Assembly: GCA_016790175.1 (NCBI GenBank)
Contig: JAEUPI010000113.1
Span: forward strand, 1 to 43,619
Reading direction: 5' to 3'
DNA: 43,619 nt
Origin: Burkholderiaceae bacterium
GTDB lineage: Bacteria; Pseudomonadota; Gammaproteobacteria; Burkholderiales; Burkholderiaceae_C
This document shows positions 8,027 through 15,226 of the stretch, in pieces. The position numbers and the translations under genes were made by a program. A model generated the notes under the pieces. That model was not told where the DNA came from, searched no databases, and saw only the letters and a program-made list of their open reading frames with translations. Within the stretch, counting starts at the first letter, position 1, and every line of letters starts with the position of its first letter.

Positions 8027-9603
8027 AGACCATCACCAGCAAGGCTTCAAGCCGTCCACTCGGCGTTGCGAAAGCTCTAGTGGGAGGGGCTATAGACGAG
8101 GGCTTTGTCTACTCAAAGTCGGTGATTCTCACCGGTGACAGCGTGGTCCTCGGCACGGCCAACGGTCGATGGTGTTTTCTGGACTCGCTACAGCTGCTTC
8201 TTCGCGTGGTTGGCCATCTGACGATCATCGTGCCGGCAGAGTTGGAAACACTCGATGCGGAGGTGCGGCAATACTGCAGCGATGCTTGGTGCCGCGGTTC
8301 GATTCAGATCATTCGGCCAGAAACGCCGATCGCTCTGGGATTCGCAGACGCCATTCTCAGTGTGGGCAGCGAAGTCGCTGCCGAGCTTCCATGGACAACC
8401 ATCAACTCCAATGGATGGGTTGCTAGGGTATCGTCGGGACCGACGGCACTCCCAGCGGACACGGGACAAGCAAACCCGATCGCGGCATTGATGGCTGTCT
8501 CGCTCGGGGTCACCGAGGTGTTTAAACGTTTGTTCGGCGTACCCGCCGATCGCGCGCCGCTGCTCGACCTCGTGGAGTTTTCTCTCTTCGAGATGTCATC
8601 TGAACCGTCGTCTCTGGGGCCGCCACTGCCTGAGGACATCGATCTGCCCGATACGCTACTCGTGGGCGGCGGAGCCATCGGAAACGGTCTCGCGCTGCTG
8701 CTTTCGCAGTTGCCGCTGCGCGGGCGGATGCACATCGTTGACAAGGAGGACTACGCCGAGGAGAACCTGGGCACGTGTGTGTTGGTCGCGCTAACCGGTT
8801 GGCTTGGGGAGCCGAAGGCCGAGAAACTGGCCGCCTGGCTACGAAGACATAGCCGAATGGAGGTGACTGGCGAGAAAGCGCTTGTTGCCGACGCACGCTC
8901 GGGTAGCACCGTGCGCTCGCTGTCCGTCGACCTGGTGATTGACGGACTCGACAACGTGGGGGCCAGGCACGAGGCTCAATCGCTGTGGCCCTCCGTGATT
9001 GTGGACGGCGGCATCAGTGAGGTCGGAGCGTCTGTCGTTCAGAGCAGATTGGACCGCCCTGATCTGGCGTGCCTCGCTTGTTCGTATGACCAGCCGAGAG
9101 ACAGCCTCCTAAACCGGCAGCGCCGCCTCAGCGGGCTGAGCCATGAATCGCTCGCTGACCAGAATCGCACGCTAACCGAACAGGATGTGGCGCAAGCCGA
9201 CCCGACCAAGCGCGAGTGGCTGCGGAAGCTTCTTGCGCAGAAGCGTACTGTGTGTTCCATTTTCAGCGAGGCCGGCTTGGCGGAACTCGGTGTCGACGCG
9301 GAAGAGGGCTTCAGACCGTCGGCGCCGTTTGTCGCAACGGCGTCCGCGTCAATGGTCATCGCTGAAGTAGTGAAGGCGCTGGTCTTCCCAGAAGCCGAGT
9401 TTGCGCAATGGTCTGCGATGGGAAGCTTGTTTCTGGGGCCTGCGTCGACGGCAAAGATCCACCGAAGGCCGCTCCCGACATGTCATTGCGTCGTGCACAG
9501 AGCGGTGATCGAGGCGCTTCGGCGCAAACGACGGTCCTCTTGCGCCCGTCACTCGTCGCAGGCTGTGGTGGAAGGGTCGGGCTTGGCGCCGCTTTCCCTC
9601 TGA
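8023..9603 (+). CDS. bilD: BilD-like ThiF/E1-family modifier-activating enzyme
   Basis: A 526-residue protein. The first 200 residues are an extra alpha/beta domain seen in prokaryotic two-domain E1-like proteins. The ThiF domain begins around 208 with a Rossmann loop GGGAIGNG (215-222), Asp240 in HIVDKED, and ENLGT around 247. CLAC at 350-353 together with CHC at 487-489 could hold a structural zinc. Cys411 in RTVCSIFSE is the probable catalytic thioester cysteine. The enzyme would adenylate the Gly C-terminus of the ubiquitin-like protein and pass it to the E2. It is the last gene of the operon. The final 30 residues are basic and may be variable. Confidence 0.88.
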   Translation: MKTITSKASSRPLGVAKALVGGAIDEGFVYSKSVILTGDSVVLGTANGRWCFLDSLQLLLRVVGHLTIIVPAELETLDAEVRQYCSDAWCRGSIQIIRPETPIALGFADAILSVGSEVAAELPWTTINSNGWVARVSSGPTALPADTGQANPIAALMAVSLGVTEVFKRLFGVPADRAPLLDLVEFSLFEMSSEPSSLGPPLPEDIDLPDTLLVGGGAIGNGLALLLSQLPLRGRMHIVDKEDYAEENLGTCVLVALTGWLGEPKAEKLAAWLRRHSRMEVTGEKALVADARSGSTVRSLSVDLVIDGLDNVGARHEAQSLWPSVIVDGGISEVGASVVQSRLDRPDLACLACSYDQPRDSLLNRQRRLSGLSHESLADQNRTLTEQDVAQADPTKREWLRKLLAQKRTVCSIFSEAGLAELGVDAEEGFRPSAPFVATASASMVIAEVVKALVFPEAEFAQWSAMGSLFLGPASTAKIHRRPLPTCHCVVHRAVIEALRRKRRSSCARHSSQAVVEGSGLAPLSL

Positions 9604-9738
9604 TCGCACGAACCAGATCACGCAACCATGCAACGGCCTTCGATAGTCTTGCGACCTGACGCGTTCAAGTAGCCCGCAAGGCAACCGCGGTATGGCCGCT
9701 TTCTGGGGCCAGTCTGCAATTCCGCTCCTCGCCGATCA
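9604..9738. other. Non-coding tail between E1 gene and IS element
   Basis: The 135 bases after the E1 stop contain no gene and no clear terminator. Before the IS insertion this DNA was continuous with the bases after 11329, and no gene appears to have been interrupted by the IS. Confidence 0.4.
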
Positions 9739-9742
9739 CTAA
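9739..9742. repeat. Left target-site duplication (CTAA) of the IS
   Basis: CTAA here is repeated at 11326-11329 on the other side of the IS1380-type element. The repeat is short but sits exactly against both inverted repeats. Confidence 0.7.
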
Positions 9743-9753
9743 CCCGGATGTTT

Positions 9754-9780
9754 CACCGGCAGCGTGTTGCGCTGCCGGTG
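9754..9780 (-). terminator. Hairpin near left end of the IS
   Basis: A perfect 11-bp stem (CACCGGCAGCG at 9754-9764 with its complement at 9770-9780) with a 5-base loop lies just inside the left inverted repeat, 135 bases downstream of the transposase stop. It could end transposase transcription or block read-through into the element. No clear U-tract follows, so the terminator call is tentative. Confidence 0.45.
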
Positions 9781-9914
9781 TGGCGGCGATGAAGCCGCTG
9801 CGAAGTGTTTCTTGCGGCGAGCGAGGTATTGGATGGGCTTGGCGCTGTTTTCGGGCGCACGGCCCCCTTACCCCAGTTGTTTGTCGGCGTGCCGGGGACA
9901 GCACTGGATGAGGT

Positions 9915-11234
9915 CTATGGGCTGAGCGCGGCCAACCGAGCGGCCGCGGTGGCGAACAGCTCGCGCAGCGGGTGGTGGCTGGCCAGCATCACCCGCACGC
10001 GACGCGTGTTGCGCAAGATCGCCGCGCCGATCTTGAGCAGCCGCACGCGGATGGTGGCCGCACTGGCGCGTTCCAGCTCGGTGGCCTGCAAGGCCAGCGC
10101 GCGCAGCCGCTGCATCAGCGTGTAGGCCAGTGCCGCCAGCAACAGGCGGAACTGGTTGGCGATGAAGCGCGAGCAACTCGCGCGGGTGCCGAACAGATCG
10201 AGTTGCGCTTCCTTGATGCGGTTCTCGGCCTCGCCGCGCTGGCAGTACAGATGGTCATACAGCTGGATGGCGTCGCCCTGGAGGTTGGTGACGATGAAGC
10301 GCGGGTTGGTGCCTTGGGCGCCGTACTCCAGCCGCGTGATGACGCGCCGCTCGTGGCTCCAGCTCTTGGCCGCGTAGGCGAACTCGCCGATCAGCCGCTG
10401 CTTGGTGCGGCTGCCAGCGTAGGCATCGGCCAGCGCGGTTTCAGCCAACTCGACCGCCGCGTGCAACCGCGCGTTGCGCGCCAGCCCGATGACGTAGCCC
10501 ACGCCTGAGCGCTCGCACCATTGCAGCAGGCGTCGCCGGCAGAACCCCGAGTCGCCACGCACGATGAAGCGGGTACTCGGCCAGGCCTGGCGCAGCCGCG
10601 TGACGAGCAGCCTGATCACCGCCGCGGCGTGTTTGGCGCCATCGATCTTGCTGGGCCTCAAGTAGCACGCCAACATCGCCTGGCCGCAGAACACGTACAG
10701 CGGCAGGCAGCAGTGATGGTCGTAGTAGGCGTGGAACTGCGAGAGTTCCTGACTGCCGTGCAGCGGCACGTCCGAGGCGTCGATGTCGAGCACCAGTTCC
10801 TCGGGTGGCTTCTGGTGGGAGGCAACGAACTGCTCAATCAGCACGCCGTGCAGCGCCCACGCCTGCGCACGTGTAGCCCGGTTCTCCAGGCGACTGAACG
10901 TGGGCGCCGAAGCCAGCGCCTCATCGCGCCCCACGGCCGTTTGCATCAGCACATCGTCGCGCAGCGCCTTGTGGTCGTTCAGGTCCTCGTAGCCGCAGCA
11001 CAGGCCGTACAGGCGTTGCGCCAGCAACTCGCGCAGACCGTGGTGGATGCGCTCGGGGTCTCGCCGGTCGGGGATCGCCGCAGCCGCCGCGCGGCTTAAG
11101 CCCAGGTGCCGATCGACCTGGCGCAACAGCAGCAGGCCGCCATCGCTGCTCAGGTCGCCACCGCTGAAGTCGGCCTCAATGACGCGCCGGCCGAAGCGGC
11201 CGAATTCGATTCCGTTCTTCGTACACTTTGGCAT
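9915..11234 (-). CDS. IS1380-family transposase
   Basis: A 439-residue DDE transposase. The start MPKCTKNGIEFG and the segment FSGGDLSSDGGLLLL are typical of IS1380 transposases. Likely catalytic acidic residues include Asp in VLDIDASDVPLHG, Asp in FIVRGDSGFCR, and Glu in the C-terminal GEAENRIKE. It is full length with no frameshift. It provides cut-and-paste transposition of the surrounding element and is transcribed leftward, opposite to the ubiquitin-like operon. Confidence 0.92.
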   Translation of the reverse strand: MPKCTKNGIEFGRFGRRVIEADFSGGDLSSDGGLLLLRQVDRHLGLSRAAAAAIPDRRDPERIHHGLRELLAQRLYGLCCGYEDLNDHKALRDDVLMQTAVGRDEALASAPTFSRLENRATRAQAWALHGVLIEQFVASHQKPPEELVLDIDASDVPLHGSQELSQFHAYYDHHCCLPLYVFCGQAMLACYLRPSKIDGAKHAAAVIRLLVTRLRQAWPSTRFIVRGDSGFCRRRLLQWCERSGVGYVIGLARNARLHAAVELAETALADAYAGSRTKQRLIGEFAYAAKSWSHERRVITRLEYGAQGTNPRFIVTNLQGDAIQLYDHLYCQRGEAENRIKEAQLDLFGTRASCSRFIANQFRLLLAALAYTLMQRLRALALQATELERASAATIRVRLLKIGAAILRNTRRVRVMLASHHPLRELFATAAARLAALSP

Positions 11235-11325
11235 CGACAGTCCTCGGTTGTCACAGGAGATCAGAGACCTATGACAACGGGCTCAGCCACGAGGCTGCCG
11301 ACCTACTACACATGAAATATCCGGG

Positions 11326-11329
11326 CTAA
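11326..11329. repeat. Right target-site duplication (CTAA) of the IS
   Basis: Second copy of the CTAA duplication created by IS insertion, directly abutting the right inverted repeat. Confidence 0.7.
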
Positions 11330-11454
11330 GGCACTGGCTTCGCTCACTATCGTTCACTTCACCCACATCGCGGACATTCGACGCTCTGTCCTCACAGTGA
11401 GCTATGCGGTGGAGGGGACTGGCCGCAGAACCGCTGAACCCGCAACGCGAGCGG

Positions 11455-12543
11455 TCAGCTGCTTGCGGCGCCACCGGTCTCGCGGCCGTCTTCCTGTGTG
11501 TGCGGGCCCGCCAACCAGAACTCGTGCAACTTAGCCTGCAGCAGGGCCTTGTCGGGCAACTGCGTCTCGTACTGCGCGATGAGCGCCGGGCTCGCCGTCC
11601 GGCTCAGCGCGTACTCGACCACCTCGTCATCCTTGCTGGCGCACAGCAGTACGCCGATTGCCGGGTTCTCGTGTACCTTGCGCACGTCGCGGTCCAGCGC
11701 CTCCACGTAGAAGCCGAGCTTGCCCAGGTACTCCGGCTCGAAGCGGCCGACCTTCAGCTCGATCGCGACCAAACAGTTGAGCCCACGGTGGAAGAACAGC
11801 AGGTCGAGCGCGAAGTCGCGGCCACCGACCTGGAGCGAGAACTCCGAGCCGACGAAGCAGAAGTCGCGCCCGAGTTCGATCAAGAACTGGCGCAGCTTGG
11901 CCAGCAAGCTCGCATGCAGGTCGGCTTCGGTGTGCGGCTGGGGCAAATCGAGAAAATCGAGCATGTAGGCGTCCTTGAAGGCGCCCACAGCCTCGGGCCG
12001 ACTTTGTCTCACCACTGGTGAGACTTTTGGCGGCGCGAGGACGGCGCGCTCGAACAGGGCCAGCTTGACCTGGCGCTCGAGTTCCCGCTTGCCCCACCGC
12101 TGGTCGACGACCAGGCGCAGGTAGAAGTCGCGCTCCTCCGGGCGCTTGCTCTGGCCCATGATGATGAGGTGGTGCGTCCACGGCACTTGCCGCAGCAGCG
12201 CCGCGGTTTGCTCTCCGGCCTCGGCATAGGCGTCGTAGAACTGCCGCATGCGGAACAGGTTCGGGCGCGTGAAGCCCCGCAGGCCCGGGTGCGCGCGCGC
12301 GATGTGGGCGGCGAGCTGCTCGACAACGCCGTCGCCCCACTCGGCCGCCGCGATCTTGCGGCTGATGTGCTCGCCGATCTGCCAGTACAAGTCGATCAGC
12401 GCGGTGTTGACGGACTGATAGGCGCGCAGTCGCGCGGCTTCGATCAGGCCGACGATGGCGTCGAACGACTCATCCCGATCGCGACGGGCAGTCGGCACCA
12501 CTGGCTTCGCTGAAGCCCTCTTCGCTCTCGCTTTGGTTGCCAT
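11455..12543 (-). CDS. PDDEXK nuclease-domain protein, DUF1016/YhcG-like
   Basis: A 362-residue protein. Start 12543 is chosen because GGAG lies seven bases before it; upstream in-frame residues are low-complexity. The N-terminal DUF1016 helical domain contains VNTALIDLYWQIGEHIS and a GFTRPNLFRMRQFY stretch. The C-terminal nuclease domain has FALDLLFFHRGLNCLVAIELKVG, in which Asp, Glu and Lys form the PD-(D/E)xK active site. The family is linked with mobile elements and restriction-type defence. A small ORF ends 31 bases upstream on the same strand, and a LexA-like box precedes both, suggesting SOS-controlled expression. Confidence 0.9.
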   Translation of the reverse strand: MATKARAKRASAKPVVPTARRDRDESFDAIVGLIEAARLRAYQSVNTALIDLYWQIGEHISRKIAAAEWGDGVVEQLAAHIARAHPGLRGFTRPNLFRMRQFYDAYAEAGEQTAALLRQVPWTHHLIIMGQSKRPEERDFYLRLVVDQRWGKRELERQVKLALFERAVLAPPKVSPVVRQSRPEAVGAFKDAYMLDFLDLPQPHTEADLHASLLAKLRQFLIELGRDFCFVGSEFSLQVGGRDFALDLLFFHRGLNCLVAIELKVGRFEPEYLGKLGFYVEALDRDVRKVHENPAIGVLLCASKDDEVVEYALSRTASPALIAQYETQLPDKALLQAKLHEFWLAGPHTQEDGRETGGAASS

Positions 12544-12574
12544 CGTCATGCTCCGGGACGCGCGACTTGCAGAG

Positions 12575-12793
12575 TCAGCCCGGTGACCCTGGGGTTCGCA
12601 GCTCGTGGATCGAGGTGACGCGCTCGCCGTTGACGTACGCGGCTCCATCGCGCACCTCGATCAGCATGTCGCCATAGGCGCTGTGCCAGACGTAGCGCTG
12701 CACACCCTCGCTGGCGAGTTCGAGATTCGGTTGGTCGGCGGGCTGTGGGCCCAGCATCACCTCGGGCAGCAGCGGCAGGTTCGGGGCGTTCAT
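12575..12793 (-). CDS. Small conserved plasmid/ICE protein upstream of nuclease
   Basis: A 72-residue ORF starting MNAPNLPLLPEV. The middle part, GVQRYVWHSAYGDMLIEVRDG followed by AAYVNGERV, is a compact beta-strand pattern that I recognise only as a recurrent small mobile-element protein of unknown function. A longer start at 12853 is rejected because it would put the ATG inside a LexA-like operator. No clear ribosome site precedes the chosen ATG. It appears to form an operon with the nuclease gene 31 bases downstream. Confidence 0.6.
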   Translation of the reverse strand: MNAPNLPLLPEVMLGPQPADQPNLELASEGVQRYVWHSAYGDMLIEVRDGAAYVNGERVTSIHELRTPGSPG

Positions 12794-12839
12794 GGCAGTC
12801 GTGCGGCACGGCGTGGCGTGTTTCTGAGAGTCGACATTC

Positions 12840-12859
12840 AACTGTACAAACATCCAGTA
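12840..12859 (-). promoter_or_regulatory. LexA-like SOS box
   Basis: Read on the minus strand the site is TACTGGATGTTTGTACAGTT, a CTG-N10-CAG core with TA and TT flanks, close to the enterobacterial-type LexA consensus. It lies 47 bases upstream of the small ORF/nuclease operon and immediately downstream of the relaxase stop. Binding by LexA would place the operon under DNA-damage control; this is inferred from the motif alone. Confidence 0.6.
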
Positions 12860-12866
12860 TGATGCG

Positions 12867-13823
12867 CTACCGGGTTAGATGAACATGTGTCGGCGCTGGC
12901 TGCCGCCCGGGTTCGTGCTTCGGCTCAGGCACGGGTTGCTGCGGCATGCCCGCCGCAAAGGCTTCGATGGAGCGAGCCAGTTGGTGGTCCGCCTCGCGCC
13001 CTGTCGCGGTGAGAGCGGCCGCGAGCTCGCGCCAGGCAGCCCGAGCGGCGTCGCGGCTTACCTTGGTCCCGGCACCCCTTCTGGTGGTCGCCGGGGCCTT
13101 CAGCAGTCTGCCGTCCTCGCCGGCCTTGAGCTGCCACAGCGCCGGGTATCGACGCAACGTGCCTCGCGTCGCCTGGCGCGTCGCCTCGGCCTCGATCCCG
13201 CGCTCGCGCAGCTTCGCCGCGAAGGTCTCGCGCCAGCGGTGCAGATCAGTCTTTCGTGGGTTGAGCCGCCGGCCATGCTTCGACTCCGCGCGTACGCTGA
13301 TGTGCACGTGCGGGTTGGCCTGGTGGTCGTGCAGCACCATCACGACCTTGTGGTCGGCCAACTCGGCCTTCGCGAACTGCCGCGCCGCCCAGTGCACGCT
13401 CGACGGGTCGGTGCCCCGCGGCATCGACAGCATGATGTTGAACGCCTCGCGCCGGTCGCTCGTGTCCTCGATCAGGCTGCCGCCGTAGCGCCAGTCGTCG
13501 GCCAGTTCGCGCAGCGCATCCCTCCCGCGCGTCGTTTGCCCACGCTCGTCCTCGATCTCGAGCCGGCCGTTCTTGCTGATGTAGCGGAAGTGCGCCGCGA
13601 TGGCCTTCATGCCACGCCCGCCGCCGGTCACCTTGACCATCACCTGCGGCGCGCGGCGCACGACCGTGGCCTCGATGCGCTCGCGGATCGCCGCCGCACG
13701 CCGTCGCGCGGCCAGCGCGCTGAGCTTCGGCTCGGGCTTGCCCTTGACGATGCGGTTGCCCGGATAGAACAGGCGGTCGCCCCAGGTGATGAGCACACCG
13801 TCGATGTCATGAGGTTCAGACAT
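12867..13823 (-). CDS. VirD2-like relaxase / mobilization nuclease
   Basis: A 318-residue protein. Start 13823 is set by a strong GGAGG seven bases upstream; longer frames read into the neighbour. Relaxases nick one strand at oriT and pilot it into the recipient. The metal-binding histidine motif is visible as DHQANPHVHISVRAE (His-x-His), and the segment GMKAIAAHFRYISKNG is typical of the VirD2/MobP group. The active tyrosine would lie in the N-terminal part; FRYISKNG or LFYPGN are candidates. There is no helicase or primase domain. The MobC-like gene lies 16 bases upstream on the same strand. Confidence 0.85.
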   Translation of the reverse strand: MSEPHDIDGVLITWGDRLFYPGNRIVKGKPEPKLSALAARRRAAAIRERIEATVVRRAPQVMVKVTGGGRGMKAIAAHFRYISKNGRLEIEDERGQTTRGRDALRELADDWRYGGSLIEDTSDRREAFNIMLSMPRGTDPSSVHWAARQFAKAELADHKVVMVLHDHQANPHVHISVRAESKHGRRLNPRKTDLHRWRETFAAKLRERGIEAEATRQATRGTLRRYPALWQLKAGEDGRLLKAPATTRRGAGTKVSRDAARAAWRELAAALTATGREADHQLARSIEAFAAGMPQQPVPEPKHEPGRQPAPTHVHLTR

Positions 13824-13839
13824 GTTGGCCTCCACCGCG

Positions 13840-14421
13840 TCACGAAGTTGCGCGCCGCACGGCAGCGTCGGCGCGAACGGAACGTGCCGGCCGCAACTCG
13901 GCCAGCGCTCCGGCCGCGAGCCGCAGATGCGAACGCACCTCGTCGCCCAACGTCTCGAGCTTCCTGCGGTACTCCAGTGCCGCGGTGACATCGCCTCGCC
14001 GCAGAAGGATGGCGAGTTGATGGACGTTGCGGCTCAGCGTCGAGAGTTCGGCGCTTGAAGCAGTCAGCGCGGCGAGGTAGTCAGCACGGTTCGATAGCAC
14101 GCCCGGCAGCGACGGGATGCTCGACACCAAGCCCGCGAGGAACGCGCCGCGCGAGAGACCGGCCCGTCGTGCGGCCGCGTCTAGCCGCTCCGCCTCGGCA
14201 CTCGCCAATCGAATCGACAGCTTCACTGTCAGGCCTGCGGGCACCGCAGGACGGCCTGTGCTCCCCGACTCGTGCGACGCGTCGACGCGTCCCAGCTCGC
14301 ACTCGACCGCACGTCGAACCACCACCGACACGCTGACCCGCTCGGCCTGCGCGCACGCCACCAGCGCGGCCTTGAGGCCGCGCATGTCCACCGTGACGAA
14401 CTCGTGAGGCAAGGTGTTCAT
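13840..14421 (-). CDS. MobC-like relaxosome accessory protein
   Basis: A 193-residue protein from MNTLPHEFVTVDMRG; a GTG start at 14464-14466 would add 15 residues. A ribbon-helix-helix-like segment (VKLSIRLASAEAERLDAAARR followed by AGLSRGAFL, about 75-105) suggests oriT binding. Downstream, ELSTLSRNVHQLAILLRRGD matches the helical region of MobC-family mobilization proteins. The protein would load or orient the relaxase at oriT. It is divergent from the stb-like operon, with the shared intergenic region between them. Confidence 0.75.
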   Translation of the reverse strand: MNTLPHEFVTVDMRGLKAALVACAQAERVSVSVVVRRAVECELGRVDASHESGSTGRPAVPAGLTVKLSIRLASAEAERLDAAARRAGLSRGAFLAGLVSSIPSLPGVLSNRADYLAALTASSAELSTLSRNVHQLAILLRRGDVTAALEYRRKLETLGDEVRSHLRLAAGALAELRPARSVRADAAVRRATS

Positions 14422-14471
14422 GGGCCGAGCGATCGATGCGAGGCGAGGCGGTGCGGAGCGCTTCACAACTT

Positions 14472-14485
14472 GGCGGCATGCCGCC
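14472..14485. promoter_or_regulatory. Perfect 14-bp palindrome upstream of mobC-like gene
   Basis: GGCGGCATGCCGCC is a perfect palindrome 51 bases upstream of the MobC-like start. It is a candidate operator for autoregulation by the relaxosome protein or for the stb DNA-binding protein. Confidence 0.4.
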
Positions 14486-14538
14486 TATCTCTGCACTCAC
14501 CTCGAATTCAGCATAGGTCTCGATCGAGGTCGCAAGAC

Positions 14539-14564
14539 CGATGATTTCGAGGCCGGAATCATCG
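14539..14564. other. Candidate oriT stem-loop
   Basis: CGATGATT at 14539 pairs with AATCATCG at 14557 to give an 8-bp stem with a 10-base loop. It lies between the divergent relaxase/mobC and stb-like operons, the usual place for oriT. I could not identify a nic-site consensus, so only the region and not the nick position is proposed. Confidence 0.4.
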
Positions 14565-14604
14565 AAGTGGAGCCTCCGCACGTGAAGGCACGTGATCGAG
14601 AAGC

Positions 14605-14790
14605 GACGCAAACGCGACGCGGCCTGCCGCAAAGCCGCCGGACAAGCGCCGATCAGCCGACGCAAGTGACGCGAGCTGACGAACAGCCGACGCACCGTGG
14701 CACAAAGCCGGCGCGAACGCGTCTGAAGGACGACGCCAGGTGACGCCAAGCCGCGCCACAGCCGACGCGGAGCCGATGATTTGGCGACGA
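14605..14790. repeat. Helically phased GACGC repeat array (stbDR/centromere-like)
   Basis: GACGC occurs at 14605, 14616, 14659, 14668, 14689, 14732, 14742 and 14764, with GACGA at 14678 and 14786. Spacings are 11, 43, 9, 10, 11, 43, 10, 22 and 22, all close to whole helical turns. Three copies sit inside CAGCCGACGC (14654, 14684, 14759). The array is directly upstream of the stb-like operon, as are the direct repeats bound by StbA in plasmid R388. It probably binds the first protein of the operon for partition and/or control of transfer. Confidence 0.55.
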
Positions 14791-14851
14791 AAGTCACCGC
14801 GCGCCGCGGCTCTGCATCGCTCTAGATTGGGCGCTTGTCGCCGAGACCACC

Positions 14852-15226
14852 GTGCAACTGCAGCCCAGGCGCGAACCCGGACGCAGCGACCGCAAGGCCG
14901 CCGCGTATGCCTCGGAGATTCTTCGCCTGCGTGCCGAGGGCTACACGTTCGAGGCGATCCGCGAGGCGCTGGCCGACGTTGGCATCCGGCTCAGCGAGAG
15001 CGCGCTGCGGCGCGAGGTGCGAAGGCACAAGCGGCCGGTGGTCGAACGGGCGACTTCGGGCGTGCGGCCAGCCTCGCGGACGCCTGCAAGCGCCACTGCG
15101 TCGTCACCGCCTGCATCGGTGGCTGTCGCGTCTGCGGCGACCGACTCCAGCGGCCGAGGAATCGCGAAAGCCTTCTTCGACGCCAACCCGAGCAACCCAC
15201 TGCTTCGCGCAAGGGAGAACCCATGA
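14852..15226 (+). CDS. StbA-like DNA-binding protein
   Basis: A 124-residue protein with a GTG start at 14852. The N-terminal half has a helix-turn-helix-like segment, EILRLRAEGYTFEAIREALA followed by DVGIRLSESALRREV; the C-terminal half is Ala/Ser/Pro-rich and probably disordered. It is the first gene of a three-gene operon whose second member is StbB-like, so by position it would play the StbA role, binding the phased repeats just upstream. It overlaps the next gene by four bases (ATGA). The StbA name is contextual; the sequence itself shows only an HTH-type protein. Confidence 0.65.
   Translation: MQLQPRREPGRSDRKAAAYASEILRLRAEGYTFEAIREALADVGIRLSESALRREVRRHKRPVVERATSGVRPASRTPASATASSPPASVAVASAATDSSGRGIAKAFFDANPSNPLLRARENP

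Larger units (their letters stand above)
9743..11325. mobile_element. IS1380-family insertion sequence, apparently intact
   Basis: The 1583-bp element is bounded by imperfect terminal inverted repeats. The left end begins CCCGGATGTTTCA at 9743, and the right end read inward from 11325 is CCCGGATATTTCA. The same four bases, CTAA, flank both ends (9739-9742 and 11326-11329), as expected for the 4-bp target duplication of this family. One transposase gene fills most of the element. Both the boundaries and the duplication are read directly from sequence, so the insertion looks recent and potentially active. Confidence 0.85.

Noticed and set aside
6764-9603. Type II CBASS operon (which also has E1/E2 and JAB proteins)
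   Set aside because: No cGAS-like nucleotidyltransferase or cell-killing effector is encoded in the operon, and a ubiquitin-like protein is, which points to a Bil-type system.
9665-9904. Minus-strand 79-codon frame across the left end of the IS
   Set aside because: It crosses the IS boundary at 9743 and arises from joining IS and flanking DNA, so it is not a native gene.
14854-14900. MOBP or MOBQ nic consensus near the stb-like operon
   Set aside because: Only weak partial matches were seen, such as AAGCGCCCA on the minus strand around 14830; not enough to place a nick site.
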